Shown piece after piece: positions 7,846 through 16,993 of a stretch of DNA of 27,500 nt. The DNA is taken from the NCBI GenBank assembly GCA_905221605.1, contig CAJNDS010002289.1, positions 378,977 through 406,476 of the forward strand, written 5' to 3'. The notes under the pieces are model-generated. The model worked only from the letters and a program-made list of their open reading frames with translations, was not told where the DNA came from and did not search any database. The stretch comes from Symbiodinium natans. Its lineage: Eukaryota > Sar > Dinophyceae > Suessiales > Symbiodiniaceae. How positions within the stretch are numbered: position 1 is the first letter of the stretch; every line of letters starts with the position of its first letter. The translations under genes and the position numbers were made by a program.

Positions 7846-7918
7846 GGTTTAGGGTTTAGGGTTTAGGGTTTAGGGTTTAGGATTTAGGGTTTAGGGTTTA
7901 GGGTTTAGGGTTTAGGGT
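7846..7918. repeat. Telomere-like TTTAGGG array
   Basis: About ten TTTAGGG units with one TTTAGGA variant. A short open island (LNPLVDELQPVDHRA, near 7936-7981) follows on the plus strand. Confidence 0.9.
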
Positions 7919-8149
7919 ACGAGTCGGCACGAGTCTTAATCCCTTGGTGGATGAGCTTCAGCCTGTCGATCACCGGGCCGGTGCCTGATGCTCTTGACTG
8001 CCCGGTTTAGGGTTTTCGGGTTTAGGGTCTAGGGTTTAGGGTCTAGGGTCTACCTGGGTCTCCAAAAGACCCTATTACTTTTGGTTGTTTGGAAAAAACC
8101 GGGTTTTTTAGGAAACGCCCGTAAAAAAAGCAAACGCCCGTAATTCGGG

Positions 8150-8315
8150 AAACGCCCGTAATTCCGAGATCGGGGAGGATTAGGATTTTACGGGAAACGC
8201 CCGTAATTCCGAGACCGGGGAGGATTAGGATTTTACGGGAAACGCCCGTAATTCCGAGATCGGGGAGAATTAGGATTTTACCGGAAACGCCCGTACTTGC
8301 AAAATCGGGGAAATG
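8150..8315. repeat. 45-bp tandem repeat carrying the CGCCCGTAA motif
   Basis: Units start at 8150, 8195, 8240 and 8285 (last one partial and diverged), each beginning AAACGCCCGTAATTCCGAG. The unit is a multiple of three, so the minus strand stays open and shows a 15-residue repeat (ITGVSRKILILPDLG). That ORF is probably a by-product of the repeat, not a gene. Confidence 0.85.
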
Positions 8316-8488
8316 AGCATTCGGCATAATAAAATGTACCAATACAACCCACCAAGCACCAAGCTTATAGTGAAGCCTGAACCCTGTCCCCTTCCAGCTC
8401 CTGCAAGGTTGAAGGGTTTAGGGGTTTAGAGAGGGAACACAGGAATGCTCCGGCGAACCCAACCGTAAAATCCGACCCACAATCATTC

Positions 8489-8730
8489 TCAAACCTTTCC
8501 CGAAGCCCTGTATAGACCAACGATATATGGACCTGCCCAAGCGACACTTATCAGGAGACTTGATAACCCCGGACCCCAGAGACCCTAAGCCTCAGCCAAC
8601 CTTTCTCGAAGCCCTGTATAGCACAACAATATAGGTTATTCTGAGTCTTTAACACCAACCCTGCCGACCCCCAAGCACAAGCGACACTTACTATGAGAAG
8701 ACGAAACAAACCCCAGACCCTAAGCCTCAG
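8489..8730. repeat. Diverged tandem duplication, about 107 and 135 bp
   Basis: Both units carry CGAAGCCCTGTATAG, AAGCGACACTTA and GACCCTAAGCCTCAG in the same order (about 8489-8595 and 8596-8730). The second has an extra insert of about 30 bp. Confidence 0.75.
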
Positions 8731-8989
8731 GACTTGCAGGGTTTATAGGTTGGGGTGGGGTTGGGGTATAACGGTTCTGCCACACGACCGTATATGAGGA
8801 GACCCTGTAGACAAACCCATATAAGCCCTATTCACCATATAAGCTCCAGCCAGGACTTCCGAGGGGTTTGGGGTATAGGTGTGGGTTGAATTGGACCGGA
8901 TTTGTTAACATCACTTTTCGTTCCCTTGCCACGACAGTTGCGAAGTTGGACTGTTTTTTCCAGCTGCTAGGATCGCTAGGATCGGCAAT

Positions 8990-9170
8990 AGCAGCCCAGA
9001 CGCCCGTAATCTTTATTAAACGCCCGTAAAAACCCGTAATTCGCCCGTAAACTTGTTGATTTAGGCTTTCCGTGGGGTTTCCGTGGGCCCTTACGGAAAG
9101 AATCCACGCAAAAACGCCCATAAAAAACCGTAAAAAAGCCGTAAAAAACCGTAAAAAACCGTAAAAATCC
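8990..9170. repeat. Dispersed CGCCCGTAA / CCGTAAAAAA repeats
   Basis: CGCCCGTAA occurs near 9001, 9021 and 9043, CGCCCATAA near 9114, then a short tandem of CCGTAAAAAA (about 9126-9167). Telomere arrays are absent here. No gene is visible. Confidence 0.75.
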
Positions 9171-9635
9171 ATAATTGGGACTGGCGCGGAAAGATCACGG
9201 AAAGGCCTTAGGCTCTGTGATGCCTTGAAAAACTCTCAGATCCAACAGCTCAGCCCACCCTTCGAAACATAGAACCCATAATTCCACGGAAAGCTGTGAA
9301 CTCCCTACGGTAAACACGAAATCTACGGAAAACCCCCTGAAGTCTACGGAAAGCCCCCTGTTTCCGTGGCCCCTACGGAAAGAATCCACGCATAAAAACG
9401 CCTATAAAAAACCGCTAAAAAACGGAAAAAATCCATAATTGGGACTGGCGCGGAAAGGACACGGAAAGGCTTTAGGCTCTGTGATGCCTTGAAAAAACCT
9501 TCAGATCCAACAACTCATGCAGCCCACCCCTCGAAACATAGAACCCATAATTCCACACGGAAAGCTGTGAACTCCCTACGAAAAACCCGAAATCTACGGC
9601 AAACCCCTGAAATCTACGGAAAGCCGCCTGAAATC
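9083..9635. repeat. 282-bp tandem duplication
   Basis: The segment from GTGGGCCCTTACGGAAAGAA (about 9083-9363) recurs at about 9364-9635. Shared blocks include ACGGAAAGAATCCACGCA, CCATAATTGGGACTGGCGCG, TTAGGCTCTGTGATGCCTTG and AACATAGAACCCATAATTCC. Copies differ by scattered substitutions and small indels. No credible coding sequence was found in either. Confidence 0.85.
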
Positions 9636-9639
9636 CCCA

Positions 9640-10075
9640 AACCCCTGAAACTGAAGCTTGACCTACAATCCAGAGGACCCCTAAACTCTAAAGCCCTCAA
9701 ACCCTAAGCCCATCAAGCCCTAAACCCAAAAAGGCCTTAAAACCCTAGAAGCCTAAACCCCTTGCAAGAACCCTAACACCCTATAAAACCCTACAAAACC
9801 TGCAGGCTTTATGGCCAGGCCGGCCCAGGAAATTCCAAAAAACCCTTTCAAAGCAAATCCCAAAAAGACCTCAATGGCCAAAATGGGGTCCCAAAATGCT
9901 TGAGGTTTTGAGCAGGGTGGGGTCCCAGGGGTCTTTTAGGAAGCTTGGGTTAGCAAAATCCCTGCAGGCTTCGGGTGAAGGGCTTATATAGGGCTTTGGG
10001 ATGATAAGGTTTTGAGGGGCTCAGGGCTTGTTGTTTTTGGCATATTCAGCCCTGTTTGTTTGGATGAACCCGGAA
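9640..10075. other. Degenerate CCCTAAA-rich spacer without genes
   Basis: Loose CCCTAAA/CCTGAAA/CCCCAAA units (about 9660-9790) and then unique sequence in which I see no supported ORF, RNA gene or element. Confidence 0.5.
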
Positions 10076-10077
10076 AC

Positions 10078-10260
10078 CCCTAAACGCCCGTAAAACCCCT
10101 AAACGCCCATAATTCTGCACCAATCCTCACAAACCACTAAACGCCCATAATTATCCGTAATTTCAAGAGCCCAAAGCAGAACGCCCATAAATTTCCTAAA
10201 CGCCCGTAATTCCCCCTAAACGCCCGTAAAAACCCGTAAAAAACCCAACGACCAAAAATA
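10078..10260. repeat. CGCCCGTAA/CGCCCATAA cluster
   Basis: At least six copies of CGCCCGTAA or CGCCCATAA (near 10084, 10104, 10141, 10179, 10201, 10223), mostly preceded by TAAA. Same motif as the 8.1-kb and 9.0-kb clusters. Confidence 0.8.
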
Positions 10261-10626
10261 ATTGGGTTGTCGGGGTTCCAGGTAGGGTTTAGGGTTTAGG
10301 GTTTAGGGTTGAAGGTTGAAGGTTTAGGGTTGAGGGTTTAGGGTTAAGGAACAGTCTGGCTGATGCACAGGCAATGCCGATGCCCGGCACTAAGCCTCAA
10401 GCCCTCAACCGTGAACAATCACAAGGCCTTTCAGTCCAGCTAAGACTGGACTCCTCAAAGAATGAGGATCCACGCATCGACAAGTCTAGACGTTAGTCTG
10501 TGCCCCTATATCTCCACACCCGAAGCCTTAAATAGAAACAACTCCACGAACCCCTGCAACCGTGAGCACACTAGACAGTAACCCTAAATCCTAAACCTAA
10601 ACCCTAAACCCCTGGTGCTCGCGGAG

Positions 10627-10674
10627 GAAGCGGACCTGGAACAGCGAAACCTGCGCGTGGCCTTGAAGGCCCTG
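10627..10674 (+). CDS. Candidate phase-0 mini-exon, coiled-coil-like
   Basis: 48 nt between GCGGAG and GGGTTTAGGG, reading EADLEQRNLRVALKAL. CCCTAAA units lie on the left and TTTAGGG on the right. Confidence 0.4.
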
Positions 10675-11322
10675 GGGTTTAGGGTTTAGGGTTTAGGGTT
10701 TAGGGTTTCCGGTTTAGGGTTTGGGTGTTTAGGGGCTTAGGGGTTTAGGGCTTAGGGTTTAGGATTCAGGGTGTGGAGATATGCCCTTTTTGAGTTTTTT
10801 CGGCTACAGTCACTGACGTATTTCCTATTTTGGATACCTCGTTTCGTGTCTGGTAGAATATCGAAAGAAAAATAGGTATCTCTAATGAGGGGCTCAGGGT
10901 TTCAGGTATTTCTGGGCTTTCCTTGGGAGGGTGGGAAGTACTAAGTAAGAGGGGCTCAGGCGTTTCGACTTGGCGCCCATCTTTGGATGATTAGTTGTCG
11001 GGGGCGGTCTAAACCCGCAGAACCCCAAATCGACCTCACAACAGAAGCCAAGTGGCTCGTGGGCTAGGTTTAGGTTTTGATAGTTTTGGCTGTGGGTCGA
11101 GGGATTAGGCGCAAAAGGGGCTGGCGAAAGAGTAGCATGATCGTGGCGACATGAACGGTTGTTTAAGGCCAGGGTTGCGGGTTTTCGGGTTTAGGCTTCA
11201 GGGTTTACGGGGTGTCGTGGTGCAGGGAGCTCGCAAGTATTTCGGGCTTGTTTGGAAACCTTTTGGTTTAACGCATTTGGGAGGCATTTCTTGCCCCTCC
11301 ACTCCCAACCCTAGGCCCAAAG

Positions 11323-11404
11323 TTCGTCTGCATGCCCTTTGCACGCTCAAAAGTTGCGTCAGGGAGCTGCAAAAGTCCACTACACCTTCGGCGCAAAAAA
11401 TGCA
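11323..11404 (+). CDS. Candidate exon
   Basis: Opens after CCCAAAG; reads RLHALCTLKSCVRELQKSTT then PSAQKMQ and runs into a 12-nt G-run. It has a helix-like middle and Cys residues. No family is recognised. Confidence 0.35.
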
Positions 11405-11428
11405 GGGGGGGGGGGGTGATGTTTTCAG

Positions 11429-11602
11429 CAAGGGGTCCTTCTTTCTTGTCACCAACGGCTCCCGCCACAAAAAAAGCCCCGACAAGCAACTTGGTCACAC
11501 CCTGAGGCGCAGCTTCTGGAGTGTGAGGAACACTGTACGAGACTGGCATGCGATCGCCAGCAGCAGGACTTGCCCCAGCCCAAAGCGCGAACCCATGGGC
11601 CT
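11429..11602 (+). CDS. Candidate exon, 58 codons
   Basis: Bounded by TTTTCAG and the donor GTAGGG, phase 0 at both ends (174 nt). The centre reads EAQLLECEEHCTRLACDRQQ and then QDLPQPKARTHGP; the N-terminal part is basic and Gln/Pro-rich. A second plus frame and a minus frame are also open, so the frame choice rests on composition. Confidence 0.4.
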
Positions 11603-11695
11603 GTAGGGGGCTTAGGGACAAGAGAGTAGGTGCATCAAAATTGGGGGTTGCAGGGTTTTAAGTCGCGTGTGTTAGTCATGTGTGTGTTCGTGTTG

Positions 11696-11860
11696 GAGGC
11701 AGGCAGGCAGGCAGGCAGGTAGGTACTGGTAGTTGTAGTTGTAGTTGTATGTAGCTGTAGGTGTAGTTGTAGTTTTAGTTGCAGTGGCAGTTGTAGCTGT
11801 AGCTGTAGCTGTAGCTGTAGCTGTAGCTGTAGTTGTAGTGGCAGTGGTAGTGGTACTAGT
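11696..11860. repeat. AGGC tetramer and GTTGTA/GTAGCT hexamer microsatellites
   Basis: (AGGC)n at about 11696-11724 grades into hexamer repeats GTTGTA and GCTGTA to about 11860. Open frames on both strands (VAVAVA / QLQLQL) are simple-repeat translations and not genes. Confidence 0.9.
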
Positions 11861-11949
11861 AGTAGACTTGCGCTCAAAGTCCGGAACAGGAGAGTGTGGC
11901 CGCCTGGCTTCAGGACTCCTGGCGCAGGCTGTGGGAGTTCCCCTAAATC

Positions 11950-12240
11950 TTCAGCCCCCTGAGCCCTAAACCCTAAAACCTAGACCCCAAACCCTTAAGC
12001 ATTATGGTTCCGGGCCGGGTGTTTATTCGGGGCCCGGGACCTTGAGAGTTGACTCGTCGCTTGGCCATCGCCACAATCAAAACTAGACCCTAAACCCTTA
12101 AACCCGTAAACCCTTAAACTCTAAACCCTAAACCCTTCACCCTAAACCCTAAACCCTAAACCCTAAACCCTAAACCCCAAACCCCAAACCCCAAACCCCT
12201 AAACCCCAAACACTCAACCCTGAGCCCCATCCCTCAGGTG
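11950..12240. repeat. CCCTAAA / CCCCAAA arrays
   Basis: Degenerate units from about 11965, then perfect CCCTAAA units at about 12117-12176, followed by CCCCAAA variants to about 12216. Confidence 0.85.
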
Positions 12241-12431
12241 CGAGCTGGGGCCTGCTTTAGACCAGGCCTGGGCTTTGAGGGGATTTGGGGTTGCTGAAGT
12301 GCTTTGCTCATCTCAGCTCTTCGTCTCCGTCGCGGCGGCATGGCAGCGAAATATAAGAATAATGTACAACTGTGACGTCTCCTCCGCCTCCTCATCTCCC
12401 GCCCCCGAACTGCAGAGGCCCACCAAAAACT

Positions 12432-12639
12432 ATGAGCACCGCTCCTGCGTCATCTGCCCCAAGAGAACCCTTGCCTTCAGTGCCGGAACGGACCTTGGCC
12501 CATTGGCTGCAAGCCAAGAACCAAACGACAGGTGAAGACCCTTCGCAAAGTCATGGATGACGACCAGCTCCGTGTAGAGGCGCTACAGATGCAGAATCAC
12601 GATGCCTGGCAGCATGGGCTGAAGCACCAACGGGGCTGA
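12432..12639 (+). CDS. Candidate coding block with two overlapping readings
   Basis: From ATG 12432 one frame reads MSTAPASSAPREPLPSVPER then TLAHWLQAKNQTT up to CAG^GTGAAG (12531/12532). Another frame, open 12436-12636 and ending TGA, reads VKTLRKVMDDDQLRVEALQM then QNHDAWQHGLKHQRG. Both look coding; the first may be an exon with a GTGAAG donor, the second a C-terminal exon. No family is recognised. Confidence 0.4.
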
Positions 12640-12714
12640 AGGGAATCATAAACGCAAACTGCTCTGAAGGCGTTTGCCCTGCCTGCCCTCTAGCTCACCC
12701 CCCATTGGCTCTAC

Positions 12715-12774
12715 GTAGTACCTTTTTGGGGTAGTATACTGGGATCCCCTATACCTAACCCAAAAAGGAACTAC
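12715..12774. mobile_element. Short inverted-repeat element (60 bp)
   Basis: GTAGTACCTTTTTGGG at the left pairs with CCCAAAAAGGAACTAC at the right, one mismatch in 16 bp, around a 28-bp core. A clear target duplication is not visible. Confidence 0.65.
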
Positions 12775-12788
12775 ATTGGAGCCTTCAG

Positions 12789-12924
12789 GTAACCCTTCAT
12801 GTTCGAACAACCGTCAGCCCGCCACATCACACAGAGCGCAACATAAAGAAGGAGAAGACTTCGCGCCGTGCAAGCCTTCCGCAACCCTACAACCCTTGCC
12901 TAACTTCCATGCTGTACCGGTACT
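12789..12924 (+). CDS. Candidate exon ending at a TIR element
   Basis: After CTTCAG the frame reads NPSCSNNRQPATSHRAQHKE then GEDFAPCKPSATLQPLPNFH. It ends at ACT^GTGGGATG, where the GT is at the left end of the 12925-13031 element, so the element may supply the donor. Confidence 0.35.
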
Positions 12925-13031
12925 GTGGGATGTTCCCTTTATACTAACACTCCTTAATCGGGACTATAGTATAGGGGGTACTATGGTCCCTACTAAGGAC
13001 TGTTAGTATATTATATGGGGGAGCATCCCAA
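12925..13031. mobile_element. MITE-like element, second copy of the TTGGGATG family
   Basis: Ends GTGGGATGTTCCC and GGGGGAGCATCCCA; inner arms ATACTAACACTCCT and AGGACTGTTAGTAT. It matches the element at 832-931 in ends, inner arms and length. ACTGT occurs on both flanks but a full 8-bp duplication is not evident. Confidence 0.7.
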
Positions 13032-13275
13032 ACTGTACTTACCTGCCGATAGTTGAGCATTTTGTTGGTGGGGCGTTCCGGACTTCGCAGACATCGCGCT
13101 CTGACTCTTAGCTGTTTTCCTCTGTTTGCTGGAGTCTAAACCCAACACCCTGAGCCCTCTACCCTGGACCCTAGACTCGGCCCTGGACCCTAGACCCTAA
13201 ACCCTAAACCCTAAACCCTAAACTTCAAACCCCAAACCCCAAACCTGAACCCTGTGAACTGCGGAGCCCCACCAG

Positions 13276-13350
13276 GAACTGGTCTTAGAGGTGGCTGAGC
13301 AGCGGGCGGCCCTGTGTCCCAACCGCATCTGTGGCATTGTGGCATTGCGG
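13276..13350 (+). CDS. Candidate mini-exon, helix-like
   Basis: After CCACCAG reads ELVLEVAEQRAALCPNRICG then IVALR. The 3' edge is unclear. CCCTAAA/CCCCAAA units precede it. Confidence 0.35.
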
Positions 13351-13400
13351 ACCCTACAACCCAAAACCCTCAACCCTAAACTCCCAAAGCCAATGGTCAG

Positions 13401-13455
13401 GTCATTTGGCTCTACCGAGGTGGCCTTCGCGCGAGCCGAGGCAAGGGCTTCTTGG
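13401..13455 (+). CDS. Candidate mini-exon
   Basis: After GGTCAG reads SFGSTEVAFARAEARASW, then TTTAGGG units from about 13460. Ala/Glu/Arg-rich. Confidence 0.3.
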
Positions 13456-13612
13456 GGGCTTTAGGGTTTAGGGTTTTCATTGCGGTGTCGACGAGTTTTG
13501 GGCTAGGTCTGAGCGAATCCGAAGCCCCCCTGTAGATAAGCATAAAGCTTCTTAGTGTACGTGTGGGTATACCCCAAGTCCTAAGCCCCCTTTGGGATGG
13601 CCTTGGGATTGG

Positions 13613-13680
13613 GGTTTAGGGTTTAGGGTTTGGGGTTTAGGGTTTGGGGTTTTGGGGTTTAGTGTTTAGGGTTTGATGGG
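13613..13680. repeat. Degenerate TTTAGGG/TTTGGGG array
   Basis: Mixed TTTAGGG, TTTGGGG and TTTTGGGG units. A (GA)n run follows at about 13867-13889 and a G-run near 13941. Confidence 0.85.
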
Positions 13681-14009
13681 ATTTCTGGAGGGCAAAGACA
13701 GTTCTGAACATGGTTCTGCAGCCGACTCTCTTGGTAATGCTCTGTCGTGACGCAGTCTCATGACTAGGTATCAGCGCAGCTACTCTTGGATGATGTAGGA
13801 TGTACGCTGCAACATTTTTCAATCCATTCATCCTTTACATCGTCCTATACATTTTTGCACTTGCAGGAGAGAGAGAGAGAGAGAGAGAGTTTCTAGGATG
13901 CCCAGTTGCACCCGTATTTTCTTTTTTTCGTGTGTTTGGGGGCGGGGGGGGGGCCCCCCATTTTACTCCTAGGTTATTGGGTCACGTAAAAGGGAGAGAG
14001 AAAGTTTAG

Positions 14010-14102
14010 GGTTTTGGGATTAGGGTTTAGGATTTAGGGTTCAGGGTTTAGGGTTTAGGGTTTAGGGTTTAGGGTTTAGGGTTTAGGGTTTAGGGTTTAG
14101 GG
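14010..14102. repeat. Telomere-like TTTAGGG array
   Basis: Degenerate units lead into about eight perfect TTTAGGG units (14043-14102). Confidence 0.9.
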
Positions 14103-14109
14103 CGCGCAG

Positions 14110-14190
14110 ATTTGCAAGGTCACTGCCTGGAAGAGGGAGTCCGACGAGCTGACTGCCAAAGTTGAGAAGCAGGCCGGAGAAGGGCTGAGG
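14110..14190 (+). CDS. Candidate phase-0 mini-exon, coiled-coil-like
   Basis: 81 nt between GCGCAG and a GTTTTAGGG donor, reading ICKVTAWKRESDELTAKVEK then QAGEGLR. It lies between two TTTAGGG arrays of the same orientation. Confidence 0.45.
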
Positions 14191-14230
14191 GTTTTAGGGT
14201 TTCGGTTTAGGGTCTATGGTTTGCGGGATC

Positions 14231-14292
14231 AGGGTTTAGGGTTTAGGGTTAAACCCTAAACCCTAAACCCTAAACCCTAAACCCTAAACCCT
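14231..14292. repeat. Head-to-head telomere repeat junction
   Basis: Nearly three TTTAGGG units (14231-14250) abut about six CCCTAAA units (14251-14292) at GGGTTAAACCC. This G-strand to C-strand order is the one expected for two joined chromosome ends, but may also come from local inversion. Confidence 0.85.
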
Positions 14293-14602
14293 TGGTTTAA
14301 GGATCAGGACATCGGGATCAAGGGTTTAGGGTTTAGGGAGCAGGCTTTAGGGTTTAGAGGGTAATGAATTGATAGATGGGGAGTTGGGGTTGGGCGTTTT
14401 GCTTTCCTACTTTGGTTGCACTAGGACTGAAAGACCCAAAACCCTAAACCCTAAACCCTGAGTCAGCCCTAAACTTTGGGACTTCATGGCGGCCCAAATG
14501 TCATGAATGCAGAGGAGGTGGAGGCCTGAGCTCTCTCAAGCGCTCTTGAGCTGCACTTAGGGTTTAAGGTTTAAGGTTTAGGGTTCCCAGGCCGTTGATG
14601 CT

Positions 14603-14800
14603 CTAAACCCTAAACCCTAAACCCTAAACTCTAAACCCTAAACTCCAAACCCTAAACCCCTCTAACCCTGAGCTCTAAACCCCATGCCCAAAAGGTCCCG
14701 GACCTCCCCAGAGCTCCCCCAGACGAGCATGGCCCGGAGGAGCGACGAGTTCTTCAGGAAGAGGCCCATTTAGCAAGGGGTTTAGGGTTTAGGGTTTAGG
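14603..14800. repeat. Convergent telomere-like arrays around an exon-like island
   Basis: CCCTAAA/CTCTAAA units (14603-14670) and TTTAGGG units (14778-14798) on either side of the island at 14723-14778. Confidence 0.8.
14723..14778 (+). CDS. Candidate mini-exon, coiled-coil-like
   Basis: After CCCCCAG reads EHGPEERRVLQEEAHLAR, followed directly by GGGTTTAGGG. Strongly charged helix. Confidence 0.35.
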
Positions 14801-14922
14801 GGGTCTTTCCCTTGGGAGAAACCGGAAACCCGAAACCTGACCCCCCTGAAAACCCTGGCTTGGGGGCTCAGGAATTCGAGTGTTGTGGAGTTGGGACTTC
14901 GTGCCCCAATCCTCCAAGGTTA

Positions 14923-15150
14923 GGGTTTAGGGTTTAGGGTTTTGGGTTTTGGCTTTTGGGTTTTGGGTTTTGGGTTTTGGGTTTTGGGGTAACATGGGCT
15001 CCGGATGCTTGAGGGCCTGGGCTGAGTGTCGCAGCACAAAGCACGAGAGTCCTAAGCAAGAGTAGAAGAGGTGGGGGGGGGGGGGGGCGTTACGAAAATT
15101 AGGGTTTGGGTTTAGGGTTTAGGTTTTAGGTTTTAGGGTTTAGGGTTTAG
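14923..15150. repeat. TTTAGGG and TTTTGGG arrays with a G-run
   Basis: TTTAGGG units at 14923-14945 change into TTTTGGG units (to about 14990). A 16-nt G-run interrupted only by the surrounding sequence is at about 15072-15087, then TTTAGGG units at 15100-15150. Confidence 0.8.
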
Positions 15151-15245
15151 GGGACCCCTACTATAGACCCCCGAGAAGTAGGATTTCCCTTCTAATGAGG
15201 ACCCCAAAGAGGGTACCCCCTAGTATCGTAAAGCCCCCCAAAGGT
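15150..15245. repeat. Dispersed repeat, copy 1 (GTAGGATTTCCCTTCTA type)
   Basis: GTAGGATTTCCCTTCTAATG followed by AGGACCCCAAAGAGGGTA resembles 15915-15955 (GTGGATTCCCTTCTAGTAAG then GGCCCCAATAAGGTAA). Two diverged copies of a short dispersed repeat about 750 bp apart. Confidence 0.5.
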
Positions 15246-15385
15246 TGGTGCTATTACAAACGAAGTTACTGAAAGTGTAATTCCTACTACTGCCGCTGAT
15301 GCTACTCGTGTTCCTGAGTAACAAAGTATGAGGCGGCCTTGCCCTAAACCTTGAACCCTAAACCCCAAACCCTAAACCCTGTTAG

Positions 15386-15465
15386 CTGAAACGACGACGC
15401 AGCGTGCTGGCACAACGCTTCGGCCATCTAGGAACGCTTTGGGGTCTTGGGTTACCAGACACTAG
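15386..15465 (+). CDS. Candidate exon upstream of a CTAGG-type TIR intron
   Basis: After CTGTTAG reads LKRRRSVLAQRFGHLGTLWG then LGLPDT, ending ACTAG^GTAGGC. The donor is the left end of the 15462-15560 element. Confidence 0.35.
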
Positions 15466-15560
15466 GTAGGCCTTTGGGAGATTTAATTATTTTCCCTTGT
15501 TGGGTTTAAGTGGACCATATCTCGTGAATATTTTTGAGAGGGTTTGAAGGGCCATCCTAG
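15462..15560 (+). mobile_element. CTAGG-family TIR element, copy 2 (intron-like)
   Basis: 99 bp, left end CTAGGTAGGCCTTTGGGAG and right end TTTGAAGGGCCATCCTAG, inverted complements with a few mismatches. It has GTAGGC just inside the left CTAG and ends in TAG, the borders of a GT-AG intron. Homologous to the element at 17494-17590. Confidence 0.7.
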
Positions 15561-15722
15561 TAAACCTTGAAACCCGAGAGTCTGAAACCCCAAGCCCTAA
15601 ACTCACAGGAGTTTTCAGAGGTCTACTCAGGGAGACCCATGCCATGTAGTTCGGGAAGATACCTTATCAGAGTGCTTAGGGTTCAGGGCTTAATTCCGGG
15701 CACCTACCTTAAAGCAATGTAG

Positions 15723-15844
15723 GGCCGTCAAATGCTGAACGGGTATTCGGCTTCCTGAAAAAATCGGAGGCAGCGCGAGAGGAGGCGCGATTTCTTGAAG
15801 ACTCTGCCGCCAAGGAGGAGGCACGACACCTCAACCGAGTTCAG
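15723..15844 (+). CDS. Candidate exon, coiled-coil-like
   Basis: About 40 codons after ATGTAG: PSNAERVFGFLKKSEAAREE, then ARFLEDSAAKEEARHLNRVQ. This is the clearest coiled-coil signal among the islands. The 3' border is either GA^GTTCAG or near CAG^TG. No family is assigned. Confidence 0.5.
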
Positions 15845-16088
15845 TGCTTAGGGGCCCCAGGGGCCCTACATGGGGGTTAACGAAACAAGGGGCCCCCGAT
15901 ATTAAGGGGCCCCCAGATAGGTGGATTCCCTTCTAGTAAGGGCCCCAATAAGGTAATTTCGGAAACTCCCTATATCCCTAAGCCTTCGACCCATCCCTAA
16001 CCTCAACCCAACCGGAGATCCCCTCAAGGCCGGATCCAACCTCAGATCCCAAATCTTCATCTTCAGGAGAACCCTCTCTTTAAAGCTG

Positions 16089-16185
16089 TACATATATATA
16101 TATATATATGTCTTTATATATATATATATATATGGGGGCCTCAGACGGGTTCAGTCCTTAGTCACTCACTACTTATCTATATGTG

Positions 16186-16216
<31 letters not shown>

Positions 16217-16231
16217 ATATATGTACATATA
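16089..16231. repeat. TA-dinucleotide microsatellites
   Basis: (TA)n tracts at about 16089-16133 and 16183-16231, with ATATATACATATACATATAT interruptions. No coding. Confidence 0.9.
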
Positions 16232-16389
16232 ACAATAATAGCGATGAATATTAGTATTTTTTGAACTGACATCATATTAACATGTATTGTACAACATGAG
16301 ATTACTCTCATATACTGAGCCTACAAACCCTCCGTGTCTCTCATTGAATAACGGGTTCAGGTTCAGGGATTTTCGGGGAATCCTAAACC

Positions 16390-16745
16390 CCAAACCCTAA
16401 ACCCTAAACCTTAAGCCCTAAACCCTAAACCCTAAACCCTAAACCCTAAACCCTAAACCCTAAACCCTAAACCCTAAACCCTAAACCCTAAACCTGCGAA
16501 TGTAGCCCTTAGGAAAGGAAGCCCTACAGGCCCAGGATCCACGTCCTCAGGTAAGAGAGAGGGTTTAGGGTTTAGGGTTTAGGGTTTAGGGTTTAGGGCT
16601 TAGGGTTTAGGGCTTAGGGTTTAGGGTTTGGGGCTTAGGGTTTTATAATTTTAGGGTTTAGGGTATTAAGCTTAGGGTTCAGGGTTTAGGGCTTAGATTT
16701 TAGTTTGGGTTCAGGGTTTAGGGCTTCGGGTTCAAGGTTTAGGAA
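16390..16745. repeat. Convergent telomere-like arrays around a microexon
   Basis: About fourteen CCCTAAA units (16390-16493) face TTTAGGG units (16561-16645) that become degenerate to about 16745. Only about 65 bp separate them. Confidence 0.9.
16513..16550 (+). CDS. Candidate 38-nt microexon
   Basis: Bounded by CCCTTAG and a strong donor CAG^GTAAGA. One reading is KEALQAQDPRPQ. Splice signals are better than in most islands; the coding content is too short to judge. Confidence 0.45.
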
Positions 16746-16784
16746 CTTTAAACCCGAGATTTCTGAGTAGGTGCACCTCCCAAC

Positions 16785-16905
16785 ATAACCCTAAACCCTT
16801 AACCCTTAACCCCCCTAAACCCTCAGCCCGAAAACCCCTAACCCCTGAAACCCTCAAACCCTAAACCCATCCAAGCCATCTTCACCCCAAAACCCTAAAT
16901 CCTAA
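16785..16905. repeat. Degenerate CCCTAAA/CCCTTAA units
   Basis: Loose C-strand units without long perfect runs. No gene is visible. Confidence 0.7.
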
Positions 16906-16993
16906 ACCTTCAAACCCCAGACCCTGAATCACCCCAAATCGACCCCCGAATCCAAGCCCCACAACCAGAACCCCACAACCCGCGAACCAACAA

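Noticed and set aside
8043-8342. CRISPR-like array or a repeat protein gene on the minus strand
   Set aside because: The 45-bp units are contiguous tandem repeats without unique spacers. The open frame exists because 45 is a multiple of three.
11635-11969. Poly-QL and poly-VA proteins
   Set aside because: Simple translations of GTTGTA/GTAGCT hexamer repeats on the two strands.
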